Assembly (NCBI RefSeq): GCF_030159055.1
Contig: NZ_BQXQ01000008.1
Location: 1 to 64,000, forward strand
Length of the DNA stretch: 64,000 nucleotides
Source of the DNA: Acidovorax sp. SUPP3334
GTDB taxonomy: Bacteria > Pseudomonadota > Gammaproteobacteria > Burkholderiales > Burkholderiaceae_C
Direction of reading: 5' to 3'
This document shows positions 49,233-57,215 of this stretch, piece by piece. The notes below the pieces were generated by a model, which was not told the DNA's origin, did no database searches, and saw only the letters and a program-made list of their open reading frames with translations. How positions within the stretch are numbered: the first letter of the stretch is position 1; each line of letters starts with the position of its first letter. A program made the position numbers and the translations under genes.

Positions 49233-49865
49233 TTAATCGATCAGCTTGTTTTTCAGCGCGTAATAGGTGAGGTCGCTGTTGGACGACAGCGCCATTTTTT
49301 CCATCAACCGCGTGCGGTAGGTGCTCACCGTTTTCACGCTGAGCGACAGCGACTTGGCGATGTCGCCAGCCGTTTCACCCTTGGCCAGCTTGAGGAACAC
49401 CTGGAACTCGCGTTCCGACAACTGTTCGTGCGGCGGGGCATCGTCCTTGCGGTTGAGCTGCTGCGCGAGCAGATCGGCGACGGCAGGGGTCAGGTAACGG
49501 CGGCCCAACGAAATGGTGCGAATGGCTTCGACGATTTCCTTGGGGTCGCATTCCTTGTTGAGATAACCACTGGCGCCCTGGCGAATCAGGTTGATGGCGT
49601 AGTGCTCTTCCGGGTACCCGCTGAGGATCAGGATGCCCATGTCAGGCGCCTTGGCGCGCAACATGGCCAATGCGTCGAGCCCGCTTTGCCCTGGCATCGA
49701 CAAATCCATGAGCAGCACGTCGATCTCCTGTGCGCGCACCAAATCGATGGCCTCGCGCCCATTGGACGCCTCGCCTACCACCCGAAGGTCTACATGTTCT
49801 GACAAAAATTGTCGCAATCCCGAGCGGACAATCGCATGGTCATCCACAATGCCGATCTTGATCAT
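49233..49865 (-). CDS. NarL/FixJ-family response regulator
   Basis: A 210-residue regulator. The receiver domain starts MIKIGIVDDHAIVRSGL and has the phospho-acceptor in VLLMDLSMPGQSGLDAL and lysine in GYLNKECDPKEIV. The C-terminal LuxR-type helix-turn-helix (~147-207) reads LSEREFQVFLKLAKGETAGDIAKSLSLSVKTVSTYRTRLMEKM. An in-frame TTG at 49880 could extend it by five residues. The histidine kinase gene is divergent from it, 140 bases away, so the two likely form one system. Confidence 0.93.
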   Translation of the reverse strand: MIKIGIVDDHAIVRSGLRQFLSEHVDLRVVGEASNGREAIDLVRAQEIDVLLMDLSMPGQSGLDALAMLRAKAPDMGILILSGYPEEHYAINLIRQGASGYLNKECDPKEIVEAIRTISLGRRYLTPAVADLLAQQLNRKDDAPPHEQLSEREFQVFLKLAKGETAGDIAKSLSLSVKTVSTYRTRLMEKMALSSNSDLTYYALKNKLID

Positions 49866-50005
49866 TGAGCATTCTTTCAAGGGGCAGCCTAGCTGCCCGT
49901 TATCGTTCTGGTAGCCAATTCACCCGTTGCGGGCGTGCGTGCAGCGGAACACCGCTGGCTGGTGACATTATCCAGAAATCACCCGCTTGTCTTTCGGAGA
50001 AACCT

Positions 50006-51349
50006 ATGCGCTGGTCCAATTTTCGCAAGATGGCTGTCAGCTTGCCCCTGGCACTGCTGGCTGCATCGGCGTTGGTTGGCATCAACGAGGCCGGTTACGA
50101 CCGCTCGCACGACGCAGTCAGCGCCCTGTCTCGCACCTACGCGACGCGTGCCGCACTCGACCGCATGATGCAGAACATGCTCGACGCGGAAACCGGCCTT
50201 CGAGGTTATTTGCTGACGGGTGATGAGCGCTATCTGGAGCCTTATGAAAAGGCGGCCTCCACGATCAACAGCAACCTGGATGAGCTGCGTGCCATCTTTC
50301 TAGGATCTTCCGCCGAAGATCAGGAAGACTTCACGCAGCTGTCGCGGCAGATTTCCCGCAAGATGTCCGAGCTCGACCTGAGCCTGCGGCTGCGGCGCCA
50401 GGACAACGACGACGCCTGGAAGTTCGTGCTGTCCACCGATGTCGGCAAAGAGAACATGGATGCCATTCGGTCCCTGTCGGGCAAACTGACCGAGCGCAGC
50501 ACCGACAGAACGAACCACAGCACGCAAGAGATCCTGCACTCTCTCATGTTGTCGCGCATCGGCATCGCCACCATGGCAGCGATCGGGCTGCTGGCGTTCT
50601 ACATGTACCTGCGGCAGGCCAGCGCGCTGCAGTCGTTCAATCAGCGCGAACAAGAGACGCTCGAGCGGGAACGGGACCGCCTGGAGCAACTGGTGCGCGA
50701 GCGCACGGCTTCGCTCACCGAACTGGCGAACCACCTGCAACAGGTGCGAGAAGACGAGCGAGGACACTTGGCGCGTGAGTTGCACGACGAACTGGGTGCG
50801 TTGCTCACCGCTGCCAAGCTCGATGTCGCGCGGCTGAAGTCCAAGGTCGATTCCCAGGCCCCTGAAATTGCGGAGCGCCTCAAGCACCTGACCGAAACGC
50901 TGAACAGCGGCATTGCCCTGAAGCGCCGCATCATCGAAGACCTGCGTCCTTCGTCGCTGTTCAATCTGGGACTGACGGCATCGCTGGAAATCCTGGGCCG
51001 GGAGTTCGCGGAGCGCAGCAATATTCAGGTCGACCTGAATCTCGAAGCCGTCGATCTGCCGGAATCCGTTCAGTTGACCATCTACCGCATGGTGCAGGAA
51101 TCGCTCACCAACATCGGCAAATACGCCAACGCCGCCAAGGTGCTGGTCGCCGTCCACAACTACCCAACGCACGTGGCGGTGCAGATTCGCGACAACGGCA
51201 GCGGCTTCGACACCGAGAAGGTCAACTCTTCCGCCCATGGACTGATGGGCATGCGGCACCGGGTGGAAGCAGCGGGCGGCCGGCTGACGGTCACGTCAGA
51301 TCCCAGTGAAGGCACGCTCGTTTCCGCCGTGCTGCCGCACGTTCACTGA
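50006..51349 (+). CDS. CHASE3-domain sensor histidine kinase (HisKA_3 type)
   Basis: A 447-residue membrane kinase. TM1 is ~10-25 (KMAVSLPLALLAASALVGI), followed by a periplasmic CHASE3 domain (MLDAETGLRGYLLTGDERYLEPY), TM2 near 190-210 (IGIATMAAIGLLAFYMYL), a coiled coil (NQREQETLERERDRLEQLVRERTASLTELANHLQQ), and HisKA_3 with the phospho-histidine in LARELHDELGALLTAAKLD. The HATPase has QESLTNIGKYANA and DNGSGFD; GLMGMRHRVEAAGG is the usual end. It pairs with NarL-type regulators. GGAG precedes the ATG at 50006. Confidence 0.92.
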   Translation: MRWSNFRKMAVSLPLALLAASALVGINEAGYDRSHDAVSALSRTYATRAALDRMMQNMLDAETGLRGYLLTGDERYLEPYEKAASTINSNLDELRAIFLGSSAEDQEDFTQLSRQISRKMSELDLSLRLRRQDNDDAWKFVLSTDVGKENMDAIRSLSGKLTERSTDRTNHSTQEILHSLMLSRIGIATMAAIGLLAFYMYLRQASALQSFNQREQETLERERDRLEQLVRERTASLTELANHLQQVREDERGHLARELHDELGALLTAAKLDVARLKSKVDSQAPEIAERLKHLTETLNSGIALKRRIIEDLRPSSLFNLGLTASLEILGREFAERSNIQVDLNLEAVDLPESVQLTIYRMVQESLTNIGKYANAAKVLVAVHNYPTHVAVQIRDNGSGFDTEKVNSSAHGLMGMRHRVEAAGGRLTVTSDPSEGTLVSAVLPHVH

Positions 51350-51571
51350 CCTGGCCGCACTGCGGCTCTTCGGCAGAGCCGCCCTCCCCTTCACACGCGG
51401 TAGCGCCCGGCATCTTGGGCCATTGCATTTCAGATCGGCCGCGTCCTACATGGCTGCGCGCCGGGCACCGGCAGCGTGCGCACGCCGCGAAAACTACATT
51501 CAATCCAGGCGCTGACAAAGCGGCGCCACCCCACCAACCCGCCGGAACATCTGGTGCAAGAGGAGATGGAT

Positions 51572-51736
51572 ATGTTGCATTACGCAGTGGTTTTCCTGGT
51601 GATCGCCCTGATCGCCGCACTTTTTGGCTTCGGCGGTATTGCTGCCGGTGCCGTGGGTATCGCGAAGATTCTGTTCTTCGTATTCGTGATCATGGCCGTG
51701 GTCACTTTCGTTCTGAGCCTGCTCAAGCGCGGTTGA
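51572..51736 (+). CDS. DUF1328 small membrane protein (YtjA type)
   Basis: A 54-residue protein of two membrane helices ([18 protein letters not shown] and [19 protein letters not shown]). [15 protein letters not shown] is the family signature. AGGAG lies six bases before ATG 51572, so I prefer this start over the ATG two codons upstream. DUF1328 proteins are stress-induced in several bacteria. It begins a run of four small stress/envelope genes after the kinase gene. Confidence 0.88.
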   Translation: MLHYAVVFLVIALIAALFGFGGIAAGAVGIAKILFFVFVIMAVVTFVLSLLKRG

Positions 51737-51808
51737 TGCCCGCTTGACCAGAACGCTCACGAATCAAGCTGGCTCGCCTACCTTCGCAATCCCGAAAGGA
51801 CTTCAATC

Positions 51809-52207
51809 ATGATGAACACTCAGAACGCCGCACAAAAAGCCGTGGACTCCGCCCACAGTGCAGCCGACAGCATGCTGGACTCTGCCAAGGACGCCGTGCA
51901 ATCCACCCGCACCGCAGCCAATGCCACCCTGGACAAGGCAGAGCGCAAGGTCGATGAACTGCACAGCGAGGTGAACCCGCTCATCGACGATTTGGCAGCC
52001 CGGGCACAGGATCTGGCCTCGCGCGGTATTTCGTACTGTGCTGACACCACCGAACGCGCGCGCCGCCAACTGAATCAGGCAGCAGACGTCACCACGCGCT
52101 ATGTGGTCGAGCAGCCTGGCAAGTCGTTGCTGATGGCTGCGGTTGCCGGCGCCGCAGTGGCAGCGCTTTGCATGATGAGCCGCCGTCCCCGCCGCTACGA
52201 CTATTGA
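51809..52207 (+). CDS. DUF883 (ElaB/YqjD-like) membrane-anchored protein
   Basis: A 132-residue protein. A long helical part (QKAVDSAHSAADSMLDSAKDAVQSTRTAANATLDKAERKVDELHSEV spread over residues 9-55) leads to a C-terminal membrane helix (GKSLLMAAVAGAAVAALCMM) and a basic RRPRRYDY end. ElaB/YqjD proteins are inner-membrane tail-anchored and bind ribosomes in stationary phase in E. coli. AAAGGA precedes the start. Confidence 0.85.
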   Translation: MMNTQNAAQKAVDSAHSAADSMLDSAKDAVQSTRTAANATLDKAERKVDELHSEVNPLIDDLAARAQDLASRGISYCADTTERARRQLNQAADVTTRYVVEQPGKSLLMAAVAGAAVAALCMMSRRPRRYDY

Positions 52208-52261
52208 ACGACTTCGTCGTCCACGGCTTAGAAAACACCCATAACAACAAGCGAGCGCTCC

Positions 52262-52834
52262 ATGCCTCCTGAAACCGCTCTCAACCCGGCCACCCATTCG
52301 CCGGCCGATTCCCAGACCCTCGTGCTGGATGAAAAGGCGCTCCATTTCGCAGCGACCCAAGACCTCGAAGAAGGGGCAGTGACCCCTGCATACGGCCCCC
52401 ACCGCGATGCCATCGTCAAGCTGCTGAATGATGCCCTGGCGACCGAACTGGTCTGCGTGCTGCGCTACAAGCGCCACCATTTCACGGCCGATGGCATGGA
52501 GTCTCCTGCGATCGCCGCCGAGTTTCTGGTGCATGCGAATGAAGAGTCCGCCCACGCGGACAAGATCGCGCAGCGCATCGTGCAACTGGGCGGTGAGCCT
52601 GATTTTTCGCCCAGCACCTTGGAAGAACGCAGCCACGCCGACTACGACGAATCGTCCGACCTCAAGGCCATGGTTCGCGCCAACCTGGTGGCGGAGCGCA
52701 TCGCCGTGGAAGCCTACCGCCAGATGATCACGCTGATCGGCGACAAGGACCCGACGACGCGCCGGATGCTGGAAGGCATCCTGGCCGACGAAGAAGAGCA
52801 TGCCGACGAACTCAAGGATTGGCTGCAGCGCTGA
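52262..52834 (+). CDS. Ferritin-like domain protein (bacterioferritin/Dps-related)
   Basis: A 190-residue four-helix protein. Two pairs of di-iron ligand motifs are visible: ELVCVLRYKRH with AEFLVHANEESAHADKI (E..E..H) and RANLVAERIAVEAYRQM with LEGILADEEEHADELKDWL (E..E..H). The first ~50 residues are a leader unlike ferritin. The ligands are complete, so ferroxidase or peroxide-related activity is likely. It is in the same strand cluster as DUF1328, DUF883 and BON genes. Confidence 0.85.
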   Translation: MPPETALNPATHSPADSQTLVLDEKALHFAATQDLEEGAVTPAYGPHRDAIVKLLNDALATELVCVLRYKRHHFTADGMESPAIAAEFLVHANEESAHADKIAQRIVQLGGEPDFSPSTLEERSHADYDESSDLKAMVRANLVAERIAVEAYRQMITLIGDKDPTTRRMLEGILADEEEHADELKDWLQR

Positions 52835-52944
52835 AAGGCGCAACGCCACCCAAGAAACAGTTCATCGACCACGGAGGGTGCAACAGGTCGATGGGCTGCA
52901 GAACCCCAAAGCACCCGTGTTCAACCAAACCAAGGAAATAAATC

Positions 52945-53259
52945 ATGAAATACGCACGTGCCCTCGCTTTTGCAGCCCTCGCTGGCGCAACCATCATCTC
53001 CGCAGGCTGCTCGGTGGCGCGCGATCAGCAAACCGTCGGCTCCTACGTGGACGACGCCGGCATCACGACCGCAGTGAAGGCCAAGATGGCTGAAGACAAA
53101 TCGGTTTCCGCAACGTCGATCAGCGTGGAAACGCTGAACGGCACCGTTCAACTGTCCGGTTTCGCCAAGTCGCAAACCGAAAAGAACACGGCTGAATCCA
53201 TCGCCCGCAACACCAAGCATGTGCGCGACGTGCGCAACAGCATCGTTGTGCGTCCTTGA
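52945..53259 (+). CDS. BON-domain lipoprotein
   Basis: A 104-residue protein. The signal ends ATIISAGC-SVA (lipobox). One BON domain occupies ~35-104: VGSYVDDAGITTAVKAKMAEDKS, VETLNGTVQLSGFAKSQ, AESIARNTKHVRDVRNSIVV. BON domains bind membranes and are typical of osmotically induced periplasmic proteins such as OsmY. AAGGAAATAAATC upstream supplies the ribosome-binding site. A strong terminator follows. Confidence 0.9.
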   Translation: MKYARALAFAALAGATIISAGCSVARDQQTVGSYVDDAGITTAVKAKMAEDKSVSATSISVETLNGTVQLSGFAKSQTEKNTAESIARNTKHVRDVRNSIVVRP

Positions 53260-53292
53260 GGTTCCGCAGGCCTGACGGCTTGCCACCCTCCA

Positions 53293-53325
53293 GAAAAACA
53301 GGCTCTTCGGAGCCTGTTTTTCTTT
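53293..53325 (+). terminator. Intrinsic terminator after the BON gene
   Basis: GAAAAACAGGCTC (53293-53305), tetraloop TTCG, GAGCCTGTTTTTC (53310-53322). Perfect 13-base stem ending in T-rich DNA, closing the DUF1328-DUF883-ferritin-BON group. Confidence 0.95.
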
Positions 53326-53398
53326 CAAAGCCCACAGGGTTGCCACACTCTTGCCGCATGTGCGCTGCAAGATATCTCACAGGCCCTAAGCTCGCACC

Positions 53399-54502
53399 AT
53401 GCAGGTATTCAATTGCGACCAATGCGGTCATCTGGTTTTCTTCGACAGCGTCCAATGTCTGCATTGCGGCGCCAAGCTGGCGTTTCTTCCTGACCAAATG
53501 ACGATGGCCGCGCTGGTGCCGGCCGTGTCCGGCCTGCGTGACGATTCGGACCTCTGGGAAAGGGTGGCTGACTCGGCACGCGGTAGCGCACAACCGCTGT
53601 ACCGCCTGTGCCACCACCGCTCGGCCCACCGCGCCTGCAATTTCGCGCTGACCGCCGATGACCCGCACAGCCTGTGCGTTTCGTGCCGGCAAACGCGCAC
53701 CCTTCCCGACCTGTCCGAGCCGGCCAACCTGCGCCGGTGGAAACAGATCGAGCACGCCAAGCGCCAGCTTTACTACACGCTGGCCAAACTGGGGCTGGAG
53801 CCGGCGCCCGCTGGGGATAGCCCCAACTTCGAGTTCCTGGCCGACCAGCCTGGGTATCCGGTCATCACCGGGCACTCCGGCGGCACGATCACGCTCAACA
53901 TCGCCGAAGCCGACGATGACGAGCGGGCCCGGCGCAGGCTGGCCCTGCACGAACCCTATCGCACCTTGATCGGCCACCTGCGGCACGAGTCCGGACATTT
54001 CTACTGGGACCGGCTGCTGCGCGACCAGGGCAAGCTCGACAATTTCCGCGCCGTTTTCGGCGACGAGCGGCAAGACTACGGCGCCGCGCTGCAGGCCTAC
54101 TACGCCAGCAGCCCGCACCTTCGGGACTGGGGCGACGACCATGTGAGCGCCTACGCCACCGCCCACCCCTGGGAAGACTGGGCCGAGACCTGGGCGCACT
54201 ACCTGCACATGGTGGACCTGCTGGAGACGGCCTCCAGCTACCACACAGGCCTGCAAATTCCGAAGCCGAAGGCCGGCGCGGCCCGGCGCTACACCATGAA
54301 CGACCCGTTCGCGATGCGCTTACCGGATTTCGACGCCATGGTGAGCGAATGGGTGCCCCTCACGCTGCTGCTCAACAGCCTGAACCGCAGCCTGGGCCAG
54401 CAGGACGCCTATCCGTTCGCCCTGTCGTCCGGGGCGCTGGCCAAGCTGCGATTCGTGCACGAGGTGGTGCAGTCGGCGCGGGGCGTGCTGCCGGCCCACT
54501 GA
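53399..54502 (+). CDS. Putative zinc-binding metallopeptidase with N-terminal zinc ribbon
   Basis: A 367-residue cytoplasmic protein. The N-terminal zinc ribbon has CDQCGHLVFFDSVQCLHCGAKL; more paired cysteines follow (LCHHRSAHRACNF, SLCVSCRQ). The peptidase part contains IGHLRHESGHFYWDRL with an HExxH-type site (HESGH) and a downstream EDWAETWAHYLHMVD that can supply the third ligand. This is the layout of a family annotated as putative zinc-binding metallopeptidases. Substrates are unknown. Confidence 0.85.
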   Translation: MQVFNCDQCGHLVFFDSVQCLHCGAKLAFLPDQMTMAALVPAVSGLRDDSDLWERVADSARGSAQPLYRLCHHRSAHRACNFALTADDPHSLCVSCRQTRTLPDLSEPANLRRWKQIEHAKRQLYYTLAKLGLEPAPAGDSPNFEFLADQPGYPVITGHSGGTITLNIAEADDDERARRRLALHEPYRTLIGHLRHESGHFYWDRLLRDQGKLDNFRAVFGDERQDYGAALQAYYASSPHLRDWGDDHVSAYATAHPWEDWAETWAHYLHMVDLLETASSYHTGLQIPKPKAGAARRYTMNDPFAMRLPDFDAMVSEWVPLTLLLNSLNRSLGQQDAYPFALSSGALAKLRFVHEVVQSARGVLPAH

Positions 54503-54543
54503 GGCACGTCAGCCCCGTGGCAGGCTACGCGGCCAAAAGCGGG

Positions 54544-55041
54544 TCAGGACGATAAAGCGCGGACCTTGACGGCCAGCCGTTCGGACACCTCCGCCGAGAC
54601 GAACTTGTCCACCTCGCCGCCCAGCAGGGCGATTTCGCGCACGAAGGTGCTGCTGATGAACTGGAACTTGTCGCTCGGCGTGAGAAAGACGGTTTCCACC
54701 TCGGGCATGAGGCTGCGGTTCATGCCCGCCAGCTGGAACTCGTAGTCGAAATCGGTCACGGCGCGCAGGCCGCGCACCATGGCTTTTCCGCCCCGCTCGA
54801 CCACGAAGTCGCGGAGCAGGCCGGAGAAGGTTTCCACCTGAACCTGCGGGTATGCGCGGACCGCTTCGCGAACCATCTCGATGCGCTCTTCGAGATTGAA
54901 CAGGGTCTTCTTGTGGTGCCCGGCAGCCACCGCCACGATCACCCGGCCAAAGAGCTGCGTGGCGCGGCGCACAACGTCTTCATGGCCCAGCGTGATGGGA
55001 TCGAAGGTACCCGGATAAATGGCGAGGACGTTCTGGGCCAT
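54544..55041 (-). CDS. coaD: Phosphopantetheine adenylyltransferase
   Basis: A 165-residue enzyme for the penultimate step of CoA synthesis. AIYPGTFDPITLGHEDVVRRA has the (T/S)xGH nucleotide motif. VRGLRAVTDFDYEFQLAGMNRSL and ISSTFVREIALLGGEVDKFV are diagnostic. ATG 55041 (MAQNVLAIYPG) is preferred over a longer frame. Works downstream of PanB/C/D, which are 12-23 kb away. Confidence 0.96.
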   Translation of the reverse strand: MAQNVLAIYPGTFDPITLGHEDVVRRATQLFGRVIVAVAAGHHKKTLFNLEERIEMVREAVRAYPQVQVETFSGLLRDFVVERGGKAMVRGLRAVTDFDYEFQLAGMNRSLMPEVETVFLTPSDKFQFISSTFVREIALLGGEVDKFVSAEVSERLAVKVRALSS

Positions 55042-55164
55042 GGCGTGGTCGCTCCTTTGCGGTTTGGCGGCAGGGGGGCACACGCGGTTCAGCGGGCGCA
55101 GGGGCGGATTATGCAGTGGACCGAAAACCCGCTCCAAAGGAACCGGCAGCTATGAGAGCTTCAA

Positions 55165-55221
55165 GCCAAAAAGGCCTCCAGCGCATATTCCTCTAGGGGA
55201 TATAGCTATCAATTCAATAGC
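55165..55221. repeat. Interspersed repeat copy F
   Basis: Plus-strand orientation, between the rsmD stop and the coaD start. Bases 55176-55212 are identical to copy B at 9016-9052. The right-hand hairpin GCTAT-N7-ATAGC is intact here. It ends two bases before the rsmD stop codon. Confidence 0.85.
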
Positions 55222-55222
55222 G

Positions 55223-55846
55223 TCACTGTTTTTTCAGCAGGTGGGCGTGGACCGCGCCCGCCTTGAGATGGCGGTGAACCACCAGCCCCAGGGTGGCCAG
55301 CGCTGCCTCGTCCCAGGCCTGTGGCGCCTCCAGGTAGATGAAGCCGTCCGCTGCGGCGACGGCCTGAGCGGCGGCAGCCAACGCCGGCTCGAACAGGGGG
55401 CTGTCGAAAGGCGGGTCCAGGAACACGAGATGCAGGCTGCCGGGCGCGCAGTGGCGCAGCGCCGCGATGCCATCGCCCTTTTGCACACGCACGGCCATCG
55501 CGTGCAGGCGCTGTTGCAGCGTGTGCAGTTGGTCCACCAGGGCGGGATCGTTTTCGACCAGCTGCACCGCCGCCGCGCCGCGCGAGGCAGCCTCGAATCC
55601 GAGAGCGCCGGTGCCGGCGAAAGCGTCGAGACAGCGCCAGCCGCTCAAGTCCTGCCCCAGCCAGTTGAAGAGCGTTTCGCGAACGCGGTCCGGCGTCGGG
55701 CGCAGGCCGGGTCGCTGGGCCACCGGAAGGCGGGTGCGCTTCCATTGGCCACCGATGATGCGGACCTCCCCCGCGCCCTTTGCGGCGGGCTTTCGAGCGG
55801 CGGGGGCCGGCACTGCGGGTGCCGCGCGGCGTGCGGGCCGGCTCAC
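55223..55846 (-). CDS. rsmD: 16S rRNA (guanine966-N2)-methyltransferase
   Basis: A 207-residue SAM methyltransferase. VRIIGGQWKRTRLPV and LRPTPDRVRETLFNWL are the N-terminal signature, CLDAFAGTGALGFEAASRGA binds SAM, and LVFLDPPFDSPL is the catalytic DPPF. I chose GTG 55846: GGAGG is six bases upstream, and it overlaps the stop of the M16 peptidase gene as GTGA. The first ~20 residues are Ala/Pro-rich and not conserved. Confidence 0.93.
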   Translation of the reverse strand: MSRPARRAAPAVPAPAARKPAAKGAGEVRIIGGQWKRTRLPVAQRPGLRPTPDRVRETLFNWLGQDLSGWRCLDAFAGTGALGFEAASRGAAAVQLVENDPALVDQLHTLQQRLHAMAVRVQKGDGIAALRHCAPGSLHLVFLDPPFDSPLFEPALAAAAQAVAAADGFIYLEAPQAWDEAALATLGLVVHRHLKAGAVHAHLLKKQ

Positions 55847-57195
55847 TGCTTGCCTCCGACCACGACGGTGACCATGCGATCGGGTTGCAGCTTGCGGGCC
55901 ATGGCGGCGCGAACGTCGGCTGCGGTGAGGGCCTGCACCCGGTCGGTCCAGTGCTCCAGGTAATCCAGAGGCAGGTCGTTCCAGGCGATGTTGACGACAT
56001 TCGCCAACAGCTTGCGATTGCTGTCGATGCGCAGGGCGAAGCCGCCGATGAGGTTGTCCTTGGCGGCACGCAACTGGGCCTCGGTCGGGCCCTGGGCGAC
56101 GAAGCGGGCGATGACGTCGCGCGACACCTTCACCGCTTGCGCGGCCTGGTCGGGGCGCGTCTGCAAACCGATCAGGAAAGCGCCGGTGTTCAAGCCCGGC
56201 GAGAACTGGCTGTACACGCTGTAGCTCAGGCCGCGCTTTTCGCGCACCTCGCTGGTCAGCAGCGAAGTGAAGCCGCCGCCACCCAGGATGTGGTTGCCCA
56301 CCAGCAGCGCCAGAAAATCCGGATCGCGCCGCGCAAAGCCCGGTTGCCCGATCAGCACGTGCGCCTGCGCCGAAGCGAAGGGAATGTCCTGCTGCACCGG
56401 TGCGGTCAGCGCCTGTACCTCCGCCACCGGCGGCAGCGGTTGGCAGGTGGCGGGATCGCGAGAGGGCATCTGCGACAGCAGCGTCTTCACCAGCGCCTGG
56501 GCCTGCGCCCGGGTGACGGCACCCACGATGCTCACGCGCGCCCTGCAGGTTTCGACGTAATGGTCGTGATAGGCCTGCATGTCGGCGACCGCGATGCGGC
56601 CCAGCGTCTCGGGCGTGGCGCGCTGGCCGTACGGATGGGTGCCGTACATCGCGCTGCCGAAGGCCTTGGCCGCCGCTGTGCCGGGGCGGGTCTCCGCCTC
56701 TTTCAGGGCGGCTTCCCAACGCGATCGTTCACGCTGCCAGATGTCTTGCGGAAAGCTCGGCTGGGCCAGTTGCCGGGCCGCCAGGCGTGCGGCGTGGTCC
56801 AGCAGGTCGGGCTCTGTGAGCGAGCGCAGCGAAAAGCTCAGGCCATCGCGGTCGGCCGCTGCTTCGAAGCTCGCGCCGAGGTCCGCCCAGGCTTCGCCCA
56901 GCGCGTTTTCATCCATGGCCGGTTCGCTGCCCTGGGCGCGCACGCCCTTGGACGACATGGACGCCACGGCGCTCGCGAGGCCGGCCTGCTCGGCCGGATC
57001 GCGGCGTGCGCCCGCGTCAAAGTCCACCTGCACATCGACCATGGGGATGGCGGGGCTCTCCACCAGCCAGACACGGGCGCCACTGGGCTCCGTCCAGTGC
57101 TGGATGGGCAAGAGCGCCCAGGCGGGGTGCGCCAGGCACAAGGCGCCGGCAAAGGCGAGGCAGGCACGCGCAGAAAGTCGTCGAATGGTTTTCAT
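55843..57195 (-). CDS. M16-family peptidase-like protein lacking the zinc motif (non-catalytic partner)
   Basis: A 450-residue exported protein with signal peptide (LSARACLAFAGALCLAHPAWA). The fold is M16, but where HxxEH should be the sequence is VDFDAGARRDPAEQAGLASAV, so zinc binding is lost. The C-terminal region keeps the RxxY element (REKRGLSYSVYSQF). In two-gene M16 pairs one partner is catalytic and the other, like this, is structural. The catalytic partner lies just upstream (57216-58670). It overlaps rsmD by four bases. Confidence 0.87.
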   Translation of the reverse strand: MKTIRRLSARACLAFAGALCLAHPAWALLPIQHWTEPSGARVWLVESPAIPMVDVQVDFDAGARRDPAEQAGLASAVASMSSKGVRAQGSEPAMDENALGEAWADLGASFEAAADRDGLSFSLRSLTEPDLLDHAARLAARQLAQPSFPQDIWQRERSRWEAALKEAETRPGTAAAKAFGSAMYGTHPYGQRATPETLGRIAVADMQAYHDHYVETCRARVSIVGAVTRAQAQALVKTLLSQMPSRDPATCQPLPPVAEVQALTAPVQQDIPFASAQAHVLIGQPGFARRDPDFLALLVGNHILGGGGFTSLLTSEVREKRGLSYSVYSQFSPGLNTGAFLIGLQTRPDQAAQAVKVSRDVIARFVAQGPTEAQLRAAKDNLIGGFALRIDSNRKLLANVVNIAWNDLPLDYLEHWTDRVQALTAADVRAAMARKLQPDRMVTVVVGGKQ

Positions 57196-57215
57196 GGGTG
57201 GGTTCCTGCGCGTTC

